The position numbers and the translations under genes are program-made. Positions 44,941 through 56,715 of a DNA stretch of 64,000 bases are shown here, one piece after another; position 1 is the stretch's first letter; the number at the start of each line of letters is the position of its first letter. The notes beneath the pieces were generated by a model that saw nothing but the letters and a program-made list of their open reading frames with translations, did not search any database and was not told where the DNA came from. The stretch lies in NCBI RefSeq assembly GCF_040183065.1, contig NC_091133.1:132792806-132856805 (forward strand). Direction: 5' to 3'. Origin of the DNA: Periplaneta americana. Its lineage: Eukaryota > Arthropoda > Insecta > Blattodea > Blattidae.

Positions 44941-46521
44941 ATAGATATAGAGCTCAGATATAGATGGAGTAATTAAAAAAAAAACTTCGTAATTTACTCA
45001 TAGTGACCATCTGCTGTTGCACAATGCAGAGTTGGAGACGTTAGCAAAGGTAGGACTCGAACCAAGTTACGGAACTGTTATAAATATTTCTCTGGATAAC
45101 ATGACACTCGATCTGAATTATTCCAAGATAACCAAATGTTTACATTTAAAATAATATCCGTTCTTATGAAATATAGTTTATATTATGTTTTTTCCTCCCT
45201 CCTTTAAGTTGCTGCGCTCCTAAATCATCATGACCATAATTAATGGTATTGCCCATTAGTGCGCATGCGTCCCGAAGGAGTACCACTGCTAAGCAGGCAG
45301 TGTACATATTGTCACAGCTGTCTCCCCAGGATTAGGAGTTATTTCTTGCCAGAGCAGTAATTAAAGAACGCCCCTTTTTGGCTTCCCTAAGGAAACTTTT
45401 TTACCATACCGTGGTCATATAAACTTCAACCCTAAATTGAGGAACTGTGTTGAGTTTGCGTAATGAAAGAAACCAATTTAAGGGGAAGGGTTATGTATTA
45501 GCTGCCCTAATTAAGCCAGCGTGGGGACGTCCAGGAATTAGCATTGAAAATTGTTCGACTCTACATAGACAGGGAAACTCTTGAGACGCTGGAGAGAAGG
45601 TTTCCGGCTCCGATGTCTAATACCTCAGTTATCTGCGAGAGAGGTTAAATTGAATTCACTTTTAAAAAAATATTGGAGGGGATTTTACCAGAAAAGAGAT
45701 GAAAATGCAAATGAGTCTTTGGATTCGCAGAGTTACAAATACGCTACAAATTTCATAGCATTCACTTTACAGAACTTTAAATATTAGATCAAGATCTTAT
45801 TCTCCTTTCTACGTCGTGTGGAAATCAGTAATTTCCATGTCACTTCTTCATAAACTACCGGTACTTGCGTATACGTAAAGTAAAATGAACGTGTTCTACA
45901 CCACTATAGAATTTCCTGTCATTGCCTTTCGTAGGTTAATATGAAACATGCCTTACCTAACAGGGCATTTATTTAATATATTAAAATGTTTTCTTTCATT
46001 GAACCAGTGACCTTCAATGTCGGCCTCAGATGCATGAATTGGATGATTTGTTTCCACAAGTTACTATTTTGCTCAAAAAACCATTTTGACCCAATGAAAT
46101 AATAAACATATTTCTTACATTTTGAATCCAATTCTGAAGTTATTTTTTGCAAATTTCTGCTGTTTATCTACAGTAATCTCACTAGAGGTTTTGATTTATC
46201 TAGAGAAAATCAAAATTCGAGTGGGATTTAATTGACTGTTACACTATTGGAAGAAAGTGTATAAAGATTAGAAGAAATATAGTACTCTAATACAATAAAA
46301 TATTAATTGATTTACTAAAATACTAAACTATTTTGAAAATCTATTATTGTACCATCTCATCATTACAAATATTCCGCTAGATGACAGTAGTGTGTAATGA
46401 TGAGCTGTTCTCTTGTTATAAGTTGTGCCAACTTTAACTTTATGGACGATTACTAGTCAAGAAGGCTTGTTGATTCAGTTTAATTTTAGTTCAACAGTTG
46501 CACTGCATTTCACTATCAATA
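44941..46521. other. No gene seen
   Basis: No convincing frame or family over about 1.6 kb. A tRNA-like B-box complement near 45053 (GGACTCGAACC) has no partner A-box. Confidence 0.55.
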
Positions 46522-46523
46522 TA

Positions 46524-47437
46524 CAAGATGATCCGTTTGGAAAGACACAAAAGATTTACCGCGCACCAAACATTAACGTGATAAAATGAGGACTGTTGCT
46601 ATTTATTTTTATATAATTTGTACATGCATTATAGAAGAACGGGAGTTTGTTCAAATTAGACCTCAACGTGCCCATTATTGCGAACACGACACAGTTCATA
46701 TCTTGAGACTAATTCCTCCCATGTCTGGTCTAACATCTCAGGGGTAACTCTCTTAAAAGCTGAGAAAATCTTTGCTCTGAGATCATGAATATCCCTGGGT
46801 CGCAGTGCATACATACCATTCTTCAGGAAACCCCAGAGAAAGAAATCGGGTGTTGTCAGGTCTGGGGAATTTGGAGGCCACATAATTGGTCCTCCTCGAC
46901 CAAAACAGTTGTTACCAAATGTGTCATCAAGATAATCACGGACGTCTGTTACCCAATGAGGTGGTGCACCATCCTGTTGGAAGATGATACCCATGTTGTT
47001 TTCCTGTTGCAGTTGTGGTTCGAAAAAGTTTTTCAACATATCCAGGTATGGTCCTGATCGAACTGTTTCCTCTGCCAGCATAAACGGCCCATACAGATTA
47101 TAGCTACTTACCGCGCACCAAACATTGACTTTAGGACTAACCCGTTCCAGTTCATATGAGACATGCGGATTTTCACGTCCCCATATGATTGCAGTATGGG
47201 TATTCACTCGCCCACTGGCCTGGAAGACACATTTCGCTCGTTGTTGTACAGTAGACGGCATTTTGTTTATTCGGTCGTTGCTGAGCAACTTGTTTCGTTT
47301 CTTACGCGGTAACAATAATGATACAAAACTCCCGTGCTTCAGTGTCACATTGGAACTGAAATGAATTCTACAGCACCCCCATTAAAAATTTTATAGTATG
47401 GTAGTTTATTTCATGTCTTCCTAAACGGATCAGACTG
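46524..47437 (-). mobile_element. Tc1/mariner-superfamily element, near-complete ends
   Basis: TA on both sides (46522-46523 and 47438-47439). Terminal inverted repeats CAAGATGATCCGTTTGGAAA and CAGTCTGATCCGTTTAGGAA. The transposase is on the minus strand. At 914 bp it is shorter than a typical autonomous relative, having lost the N-terminal DNA-binding part. Confidence 0.9.
46656..47348 (-). pseudogene. Tc1/mariner transposase, N-terminally truncated
   Basis: 230 codons without a stop. It keeps VNVWCAVSS, GPFMLAEETV, FQQDGAPPH (second catalytic D) and SPDLTTPDFFLWG (third D). 41 residues separate the second D from the D of PDFF. The first D, expected just before FQASGRVNTHT, is replaced (RAKCVFQ), and the helix-turn-helix domain is missing, so it should be inactive. 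The first 30 residues look like non-homologous sequence. Confidence 0.85.
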
Positions 47438-47516
47438 TATATTAAACTATCTCTGATACATGACTATTCATAACCTCATAAAGCAGACGTTATAACATAA
47501 CGTTAAATAATACATA

Positions 47517-48798
47517 GGTTGGATAAAAAGTTATGGCAACACTGCTGTCACGTGACGAAGATGCGTTCGAGAGGTGCTATCTATGTGGACATGAACAAGG
47601 ACTGTTAGATGAGTTAGTGCAGCCAGCGGCGACAGTACTCTGTCAATCTACTGCAGTGTGTAGAACGTTGACTTTCATAGGGATAGTGCGAGCGCCCTAA
47701 GACCGCGTTTACAAAACTAGACAACGTTCCTGGGTCAAAATTGAAGTGACACGAGGTCGTAGTGCACAAGAATGTTTTCAGGGACTGCATGAAGCATGTA
47801 CTGATGCAGCGTTGCCATATCGCACAGCGGCACGATGGGTTAAAGCGTTCCGGGAAGGCAGGGATGCCGTTCAGGACAACCTCCGTACAGGACGACCCCG
47901 CGTGGAGGACAACACAGTTCAACTCCTTGCTTCCCTGTTGGATGCCAATCGCCGATGAGTTATCAGCGGAAGTCGGAGTATGTCACAAAACTGTGCTCCA
48001 CAATCTACAAGACATTCTGGGTTACAGAAAAATTACAGGGCTTTGGATACCCCATGAAATTTCCGAGCTTTAACAATGGCACCGCTATGCAGTCGCACAG
48101 GCCTTGTTGGACCTGTACCAAAGGAAATATGACAACTTTCTTGGACGAATCGTCGCTATGGACGAAATCTGGGCTCGCTGATACGAACGTCAATCAAATG
48201 AATGGAAGTATCCAGGTTCTTCTCGTCCGAAGAAAGTGCGCCCTACACAAAATGCTGTGAAGGTGATGTTCATTGTGGCGTATGACATTGATGGGGTAAT
48301 ACTGCACCACGCTGTACCTCCAAGGCAGACGGCAAACGCGGACTACTACTGCAGGTTCCTGCAGCACCACCTTTGTCCAGCCCTGAAGAGAAAACGACGA
48401 CACTCGGTGGTACAGAATCCCATCATTCTTCATGACAATGCAAGGAGTCACCGCTGCTGCTGTCAAGGACCTCTTGCGCCGCTGACAATGGGAGGTTCTG
48501 GAACATCCTCCGTACTCACCCGATTTGAGTCCATGCGATTACGATCTTTTCACCAAAGAGAAAGAACCACTGCGAGGGACCCGGTACAATACCAGAGATG
48601 AATACCGTGCTATAGGGCGGTCAATACGGAACAGCAACAAAGATAGACGCGCTGATGGTGTACGACGCCTTCCAAACATTTGGCAAACGGTAATAAATAA
48701 GGGGAGGCGACTATATAGAAGATACGTAAATGTTGTGCCCCTATGAATAAAGCCATGTCAGAAATGTCGAACTGTTGCCATTACTTTTTATCCAGCCC
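47517..48798 (+). mobile_element. mariner-type transposon, near full length
   Basis: TA duplications at 47515-47516 and 48799-48800. Inverted ends GGTTGGATAAAAAGTTATGG and GGGCTGGATAAAAAGTAATG. About 1.28 kb, the usual mariner size, with one broken transposase gene on the plus strand. Confidence 0.95.
47746..48745 (+). pseudogene. mariner transposase, broken
   Basis: Order along the plus strand: helix-turn-helix (ALPYRTAARWVKAFREGRDA); a roughly 11-bp deletion near 47957 that loses the frame; ELSAEVGVCHKTVLHNLQDI; then AMDEIW (first D). A stop at 48178-48180 has replaced a serine. KVMFIVAYDIDGVILHHAVP and LHDNARSH (second D) follow; 2 bp are missing just after, so the frame changes. SPDLSPCDYDLF (third D) and ADGVRRLPNIWQ come last. 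All three Asp codons survive but the reading frame does not. Confidence 0.9.
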
Positions 48799-48890
48799 TA
48801 GTATAAACAAGAGAAATGATAGAAAAGTTTTAATTAAGGATGATGAAATAAACATGAATCATTTTAAAATGCACAATTATTGAAAGTGCA

Positions 48891-49034
48891 ATGTTGGCAA
48901 ACAAAGAAACAAATGCTAGGAAAGTGATAAAACAAATGCTAGGGAGGTAATAAAAATTATAGAATAAGTAGTCATGATTGTTGACACATGTCGTTCCGTA
49001 AAAAGTAGTATGACGTAGTAAAAGTGTAATAGTC
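48891..49034 (-). repeat. Dispersed repeat with 28-bp iterons, copy a
   Basis: Inverted match to 60819-61010. Reads (minus) CCTAGCATTTGTTT twice, ending TTTGTTTGCCAACATT. No coding potential. Confidence 0.65.
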
Positions 49035-51556
49035 AGTGAAAAAATATATTTAAAAATATAATTTGTTTTCCAAAACCTTCTGTTTTATTTTTTTTTTCGT
49101 GTCAAAAACTTTACATTTTAATTTAAAATTTGTTGGCAAACTATGAAGTATTCTTTACATTTATTACCTATAAAGAATTGTACAAAATATATTTAATATT
49201 AGAATAAACACGCATTTTTTTAATTGACTCTTATATTTCAAAGTCAGCAATTTTTCTCTCTTGTAAAAATAACTGATAGTGAAATAGCAGGTTTTGAAAC
49301 AAAGCATTCAATTCGTTACTTGTCCGGGTTGGCATTGGGAAGTCTCTAGTCATACTTTCGATAAATTACGGAATATACCTAGCGAGGCAGATGCCCGTGA
49401 TATGCATACAAATGAATTAAGGTGAAGTAATGGGATTATGTACGAGGACCGTTAAGCATAGCTTGCTCAATACATAATCGGTGAGAGACGGGCGATATGA
49501 GAATATGAGGGTAGAAACACGACTAAGACTTCGCTTCATGTCGTCATTGCTAGAGATGGTGGATGTTAACAACTTAAAATAAAAAAATTGGCACTTTAAA
49601 AATTAAATTTAGCATTTCATAGCACTTTTGTTTTTGTAATTTAGCGTTTCGAGATCTAATATTTTATGGAGCATCTGACAGTGAAAATTCAATGTCATCA
49701 ATGGGTAAACAGGTGCATTTTCTAGATTTCCCATTTAAAACTCTTGAAAAAAGTAAAGGAACATATAAAATTACAGTGAAATTGTGAATATTAAGAAGCA
49801 TGCCAAATAAATTGTGTGATTTTAATCCCGACTTATCTCATTACTAAGTCATAATAATGCACTACCACATACAACTCGTGGATGGACACTGGACTTAAAG
49901 AGATTGCACAGGAAGCCAGTATTCTACCACCAGCACCAAACACTTTAGTTTGAAAACTGAAGATATGTGCTAAAAATTTAAATATATTTATTTTTATGTG
50001 CTAAAAAGTACGAAAATATTTGCTAAAAATAAAGAAATATATATTTTTTTAAATATGACAAAAATACCTTACTTAGTTTGGAAAAAGAAAATGTTACTAC
50101 GTACTCAACAACCACACTTGAGTGCTAGTAGTTGGCCGAGAATTGCAGTGAACAACAAAGGTCATCTCCAAATTCTCCATCACAGATGCATGCTGATTAT
50201 CTCCTAACAACGACTTATACTGTGAAAACGATCTTTCCACATCACAGGACGTCAGACGTGCATATTTAAAGAGAGGAATGTCACAAACACAAACACCGTC
50301 AATTTCACCTACAGACACACCCTCCAATACTTGAGCAACTTTACACATTTTTTATATCCGCTGTTTTTCCCAAACACATTCTGGAATTTGTCCCTTAGTA
50401 CTTATAGTTCTGAACCTGGTAGCGAGTCTAGTTTAATTTGCACGGCACGCACCTCCCTGTTTCAGACAACAGGTTTTTGGATGTATCGAGTTTTTTTATA
50501 GTGTCACACAAACAGCTTAGATTTGCTAATAGGAAAGCCAAATCGTTTTTAAACAACCATCTTTCAGTATTATCTTGAAGGATATCGATTGACGAAGCCC
50601 GATAACAGGGAATCACAACAAGATAATATATATTGCCTTGCGAGAGGCGAGAGATTTGTTTAAATTAATTAATGTTCATACTCAAGCTCTTATCTGTTGT
50701 GTTTCACAAACAAAGCGTGGAATGAAATCATCTTCAGCAACAATAAACATTCCTAATTATGTGTACATGTTACTTTATTCTCTAATAATAACACTGATAC
50801 GCTGCCTAGCAGTTCTCAGAACTTGAGGCGATACTATTACGAAAATGGATCACGGATACACCACACAGCGCTTAGAAACACGAAGCAACCAAGAGTTCTT
50901 AAAAAAGATAACGTACTTCTGAGTGATATAATTGGTTTAGTTTTAAAATATTTAAAATTTCTTGTAAAAAATTATTTAAGTAAAAAAACTTCAAGATTTA
51001 TGTGTTTATAATAGATTTCCGGAAAATATGTATTTACATAATTTTTTTGTGAAAATATGTGTTTTTATGTGAAATAAAATTCGGGTTTTGAACTTGAAAC
51101 TTCATGTTCATAATTTTTAACTTTGTTAATTGTGTTTTATCACACGCAAAAAGAATATTTAATTACATAGGAATCCGTTCCCTATTAACAACAAAGCGGG
51201 TATCAAGTCACATTCTTGTGTTACTCGTACTGTGAAAAGTAACTAATAAAAAATAACGTAAGAACCTGTATACAGGGTGATTCACGAAGATGTGCTATAT
51301 TCTAGGATCTGATTTCTGTCACCATTACGATGAAAAAAGTTCTTACACAATCATATGTCATATTTTTTTTAATTTAGTAAGTTACACCTTTCTGAATGTT
51401 AAACATAAACGTGGAAATTACGAAAGTTTAAGTTTTAAATTATTTACGAGATTGGTTCTGAGTACATTATACGTTAATTAAAGAACATGATAGTTAGATT
51501 TATTGATATTAGTTCACAAAAGTACAAAACTTAATAATTTCACAAAAAGATCTACA
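49035..51556. other. No gene seen
   Basis: 2.5 kb without a gene or recognised element. At 51276, ACAGGGTGATTCACGAAGAT looks like a lone mariner-type terminus, but its partner is not found. Confidence 0.55.
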
Positions 51557-51616
51557 TACTAGGTTCAAAAAGTTCCCGGAATTTGCTAGCATCATAGAAA
51601 CAACGTACCTTAAACA

Positions 51617-52347
51617 CTATTCTACAGCATTCCCTTCAAAATAGTTGCCTTCCGCAACAACACACTTTTGCCAACGCGTGTAGAGTTCCTGGAAGTAGGC
51701 CTGGAAGCCATTTTGTGAAACCCGTCTTAGTGCTCTCGTCGCGTTTGCGATAACCTCTTCAGCATTGAATCTCCGTCCTTTCAGATGACTTTTCAGACGG
51801 GGAAACAGAAAGTAATCAGGTGGTGAGAGATCAGGAGAGTATGGTGGGTGATCCAAAGCAGTTATGTTGTGCCTGGCAAGAAAATTCTTTACAATAATTG
51901 CGCGATGAGCAGGTGCATTGTCATGCATAAGGAACCAGTTGTTTTCTACCCACTTTTCTGGACGTTTCCTTCTCACTGCGTCCCAGAGGCGACGGAGGGT
52001 TTCTACGTACAATTCTTTCGTTACAGTACGACCTTCTGGAATGAACTCATGGTGCATGAGACCCTGAGAGTCGAAGAAAACTTCCAACATAACTTTGCTT
52101 TAAGTGTGCTTAAATGCGACATGCTCATGTCAGTAGATTTACTGGCATGTGAAAGAACTCCTGCGGGACAAAATTCCGGCACATCCGGCGATGCTGATAT
52201 AACCTCTGCAGTTGCGAGCGTCGTTAAATAAAACATAACATTTAAAATAACTTTGCCTTTGGAAGTGTCCCTAGGAAATTTTTGCTTCCGAGGAGATGTT
52301 TTCGATTTCCACTCAGATGACTGTCGTTTAGGGACTGGGTCGTACAA
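51617..52347 (-). pseudogene. mariner transposase, broken
   Basis: From 52347: YDPVPKRQSSEWKS and TSKGKV, then the SINE insert, then MLEVFFDSQGLMHHEF, MHDNAPAH (second D), PPYSPDLSPPDYFLF (third D, 34 residues after the second) to a stop at 51617. Upstream, the segment that should carry the first D (before WCYLYDP) is deleted and only MSTEQ-like sequence remains at about 52465. It resembles the SETMAR/irritans side of mariners. Confidence 0.9.
52099..52246 (-). mobile_element. SINE 3' fragment inside a mariner
   Basis: 10-bp duplication ATAACTTTGC at 52089-52098 and 52247-52256. The insert reads (minus) ATTTAACGACGCTCGCAACT, GTGCCGGAATTTTGTCCCGC and GTAAATCTACTGACATGAGC, which I recognise as a widespread insect SINE tail. 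The start GTTTTATTTAACGACGCTCG recalls the tail of families 1 and 3 here. Confidence 0.85.
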
Positions 52348-52652
52348 GTAGCACCAGTTTCATTTTGTTTAAGAAATCACCATCTTCATCAGCCATACTG
52401 ATCATGTCCCCAGCAAAACACAGAACTTGATGTTTGTACTTTGCTCTGTGGACATAATTACAAAATGCGACGAACAAACAAAACACTATGATAAACAATT
52501 GCCTACAACTCAAAACCAATAATTGCCATTATCAACAAACTTTAAGGAAATGACATCATGAATGTTACCAACAAAACAAATGTATAATATCCCTTGTTAT
52601 ATATTAATACGAAAAATGGTAGTAAAATTCCGGGAACTATTTGAACCTAGTA

Positions 52653-53560
52653 GTATATACAAAAGTAGTTATACATAATAAATATACAATTTCCTAACCC
52701 AATTAATTTATCGCAAATCTCAATAATTTAATTGTTCAAACTTGCACTTACGTCTGGTTTTAGTGCATGTTTAAACCAATCGTAATAACCATTAAGACTT
52801 TAAACCTTATTTTTCAGCTCCTTTCCACAATTTAATTGTAATTTTTAGGTCTTATTTTACATAACAACTTATTATTTCAAATAGGTGAGCAGATGTCGAC
52901 ATACTGTAAGTCATGAGCCTGAAATAGCTGAATCGGTATGTAGGTTAATCTTTACTTCTTGCAATATTTTCTTGTCAGCAGATTCGTTTGCGTAACTTCT
53001 ATGAAGACTACCGCATACCTGTTTAAACACAAACTTGAGAAGTTGCTTACATAATCAACCTCAATTTAGTTTCATCATTGTATCGCATGCACTCATTTTC
53101 GATTCATCATTAAAGAACATAATGACTCACCTGATAAAATCTGTATTAAACCCGGTTTTCAAAGACCCCACCTTCTACAGCCATACATGTAGTCGCCCCA
53201 GTGTGAACTGCGCGTGCCGCATTTCCTAACTTGCGTTGTTCGGATGCTAGGTAGGTACGTTATATTGGTGTTCCTCTCGCAAACGTGTCGTCACCGGCCC
53301 ACAAATATGACGGTGTGTGCGTCCATAGAATTATCCCCACCCCTACAGACATTGGTTCTTTATAACATCTAGGCTTATAACAGGATAAGTTAAACTATCA
53401 ATAAAAAACAACTAGATGAACAAATATGGTGTAGGCAACTGATAACATACAGCTTTGACAATACTTGAAAGACGTGATCTTTGTTTCGAGTCCCGCCTCA
53501 GTCATGCATGTTACTCTGCAGTTGTCTGTTACTTTATGTATTGGCAGAAACATACTGATT

Positions 53561-53562
<2 letters not shown>
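52653..53562. other. No gene seen
   Basis: No recognised pattern. Confidence 0.55.
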
Positions 53563-53601
<39 letters not shown>

Positions 53602-53795
53602 TTATTTATTTAATCTGGCAGAGCTAAGGTCAGTAGGCCTTCTCTTCCGCCCAGCCAGACTCTAATTCTAATTAAATACATTTGCTTACATAGTTATTAC
53701 ATTAATATCTAGATCATAAAACAACATGAAAGTAAATAATGAAAGTTGGATAAGTAATGTTAGAGTGACAATAATAAACATTGGTAAGAAATAGT

Positions 53796-53831
<36 letters not shown>

Positions 53832-54612
53832 CATCATCATCATCATCATGATGAAATAATTTAGATATTTATCTGTGATATAGCTATATAACCATTAAAC
53901 ATTGAGAAACCTGAAACAGCTATTATTGTTAACAAAAATTGTTAGAAAAATATTTCGTTAGCCTATTCTTAAATTGGTTTGATGTCTGACAGTCCCTGAC
54001 ATTATTCGGTAGGGAATTCCAAAGCCGAGGAACAGTCACAGTGAAAGAAGATGAATATGAGGATGTTCGGTGGGAGGGAATGGATAATATTGAGGAGTGT
54101 TGTGATCGTGTTCTAGGTTATGATGGGTGGATAAATTTTGAAAACGAGACGGAAGATAGACAGGAGTGGAGAAATGGAATATGTGAAAGAGAAGGGAAAT
54201 ACAGTGGATTTTCCTACGATCTTCTAGACGGAGTCACGACAACATTTCGAGGGATGGTGTTACGTGATCAGCCCGGCGAATATTGCAGACGAAACGGACG
54301 CACATATTATGAACACGTTGCAGTCTCTGCGCCGAAGTAACGCTTAGGTCAGTAAACAGAATATCACAATAATCGACGTGGGGCATCACGAGTGTTTGCA
54401 CTAACATTTTTTTCATGGAAAGGGGTAGAAAATTCTTCAATCGCCTAAACGAGTGGATTAATGAGAATACTTTTTTGCAGGTTTCTGCAACTTGAATGTT
54501 CCAATTTAAACTTTTATCCATATAAATACCTAGATTCTCTACTGATTCACTGAACGGAATTTCGGTGCCGTATATTTTACTGTCTGTCTGAGGAAATACA
54601 AAACTCCGTTAG
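53563..54612 (-). mobile_element. CR1/L2-like LINE, 5'-truncated
   Basis: Minus strand: SVENLGIYMDKSLNWNIQVA (from about 54545), MKKMLVQTLVMPHVDYCDIL and RLQRVHNMCVRFVCNIRRAD in the 54234-54521 frame. After a frameshift near 54235 comes RLRLEDRRKIHCISLLF and PRLWNSLPNNVRDCQTSNQF, ending near 53930. A 3' UTR, the hairpin at 53626-53641 and a (TTA)n tail (53563-53600) follow. A second TAA/ATC tract at 53798-53852 sits inside the 3' UTR. Confidence 0.85.
54234..54560 (-). pseudogene. LINE RT thumb/C-terminal fragment
   Basis: Covers motif E-like NLGIYMD and the thumb helix, and breaks at LEMLS by frameshift. The catalytic palm is missing. Confidence 0.75.
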
Positions 54613-55319
54613 GGAAACGTAAATCCTCGAGAAAGCTATCGTGTAGCCAATGAGGTTAATTGGCCGTCTGCATCTGTCTTCGTTATTCTACATTCATTAC
54701 AACCTTACTAAGAACACTGACATTAAACAGCATGTAATAAGATTTGATGGCAATATGGATCTAAGAGCGGTGTGTTCACTTACATCGCACAACGAAGCTG
54801 ATTGGAGAATTCGCTTCATTATGAACGCCTGTGGTAGGCAGACAGCTATCACTGTTATGCCTCATTATGAAGTTCATCAGCACCGTTCGACGCTGTGCAG
54901 TACTAATTGTTACCACAAGCCATGTTCTTGCTCATCTTTATTCTCTGTAACGATCCTCAGTTCAGTCGACGAACGGATTCTTAGCAGAGCAATCGGGGTT
55001 CAATCTCGGCATGTCCTGTTCTGAACAGGCTTAACACTATTTGTGCAAAGTTCACATTAAGGGAAAGTACAAATTTAAACACATTGGACTTTCACTTCAA
55101 AACTTCCCAATCTAAATAACTATAATTCAATTAAATTTAATTTAAACAAAAACATCAATTTTGATATTGAGGGGAAAGTTAAAAAAAAGTGTTAATTGCA
55201 TTTTAGCTTCCAACCCCTCATTCACCCCACAACCCGCTTTGAAATTTCAAATGGAATCCCTATATTTACGAACATGGCTTACGTTTTGTAAGCAATGTTC
55301 GTAAATATGATCATATTAC
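54613..55319. other. No gene seen
   Basis: A 124-codon plus frame (54650-55024) has no recognisable motif. 55255-55307 holds a short inverted repeat (TTTACGAACAT ... ATGTTCGTAAA) that may be a small hairpin. Confidence 0.5.
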
Positions 55320-55985
55320 CTCATCCCTGGAAGCAATAGGTTGGCTTAAACTAGATAAGAAAATAAATTTACATTCACTTCTCCTTCTCTTTGAAATCTT
55401 GAACTCTTCTATTCCTTCGTACCTGTCGTCTCGCTTCACTTACCTTTCTTCCCACCACAATCTGAACACACGCTCTCGCCATGAAACAATACCATCCCAT
55501 CGCACCTCCTCATACTCATCCTCTTTCACAATAACCCTGCCAAGACTCTGGAATTCGTTACCTGCTAGCATCAGGGACTGTCGAAATAAAATCGAATTCA
55601 AACGCAAACTTACTAGGCACTTGGTCAGTAATTGAGACTTGTTCTGACATGGTTTCTTGTAAATAGTTCTCTTAATCTATCACAAAATATTTCAATATCC
55701 GGTAATTTCATTACTATAGGTTTTTGTTATTGTAGGTTTAATTTGTAATTCAGTAAATACAAAAATATTCTTTGTTCTTAACTTCTAAGATAAAATGTCT
55801 AGCTTTCATTAATCAGGTAGTCTTGTCGTACTTTAATTTTTATTGTAATTGTAATTGTAAATGTAATGTTAATTGTAATTTTGTTGTTCATATTATAGTT
55901 GTAATCCCCTGGTAGAAGGGCAGAGAAGGCCTGACGGCCTTATCTCTACCAGGTTAAATAAATAAATACTAAATACTAATACTAA
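55320..55985 (+). mobile_element. CR1/L2-like LINE, 5'-truncated, plus strand
   Basis: Reads SSLEAIGWLKLDKKINLHSL, FEILNSSIPSYLSSRF, HHNLNTRS, PRLWNSLPASIRDCRN and a stop near 55636. The 3' UTR carries the hairpin at 55926-55941 (AAGGCC/GGCCTT) and ends in (AAATA)-type repeats. Its tail is AATAAATAAATAC, unlike the (TAA)n tails of the minus-strand copies, so it may be a sister family. Confidence 0.8.
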
Positions 55986-56033
55986 TATATATTAATACTT
56001 AAATATGAAAGAGTATTTAAGTTGTTCTTACAT

Positions 56034-56640
56034 CTCATTCATCTCTTCTCACATCTTTTGTTTTTTTGTCGTCGCCTGGTAACCTAGATGTTGTCCTTGT
56101 TGATTACAAGTTATTTCAGGCAGTAACACAAACTAATGTTAAGAAAATCGATGGCTAAGAAATAATACCTCGTATCTGTAAATTTTCAGGTGAATGAAAA
56201 AATGTTTTAAGAATTATTTTTCTCAAAATAGACAATTTTTTTATATATATTTCTGCTTTTCAAGATCTTCTACTCGAAAACAAAAATAGTTAACTCTCCA
56301 ATTTTGTGAACATAATAATAATGTAGTTAATCTAAATAATGATGTGATTCAAATTATTATTTTCTTAGCCATAATAATAAATGTCGAAGTTTGGGTTTAC
56401 GTTATTTATGTATGGTTTTGATACTATGGCAATGCTATGTACAGGAGTTCCGAAATAAGCTGTATTACTGTCAAACCAACAATGGAACACATTTAATTTC
56501 GTAAATTTCATTAATTGAATTTAGGAAATTATTACCCAAAATAAACTGTTTTGACATCCTACAACCAACTGACAGTAACAACAATCCAGGTTGCCAGGCG
56601 ATGATTGCAAACAAAAAGATGTGAAACAAATGAACGAGAT
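56034..56640. mobile_element. Old TIR element
   Basis: 56034-56100 and 56577-56640 are diverged inverted repeats. One side reads CACATCTTTTGTTTTTTTGT and CGTCGCCTGGTAACCTAGAT, the other (reversed) CACATCTTTTTGTTTGCAAT and CATCGCCTGGCAACCTGGAT. The centre is AT-rich with no frame. Superfamily unknown. Confidence 0.6.
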
Positions 56641-56715
56641 TTTATCAATAGCCTACATAATACAGAGCTTTCATTTCAAATCTTCCAAGTAACTGTTTAT
56701 TCAATTAAATTTAAT

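Larger units (their letters stand above)
51559..52650 (-). mobile_element. mariner-type (DD34D) transposon with SINE insert
   Basis: TA duplications at 51557-51558 and 52651-52652. Inverted ends CTAGGTTCAAAAAGTTCCCG and CTAGGTTCAAATAGTTCCCG. The minus-strand transposase is interrupted by a 148-bp SINE fragment and has lost most of its N-terminal domain. Confidence 0.95.

Noticed and set aside
51276..51300. Possible transposon end (ACAGGGTGATTCACGAAGAT)
   Set aside because: A common-looking terminus, but no second end could be found within the window.
54650..55024. 124-codon plus frame as a gene
   Set aside because: No motif, unusual composition and no supporting signal.
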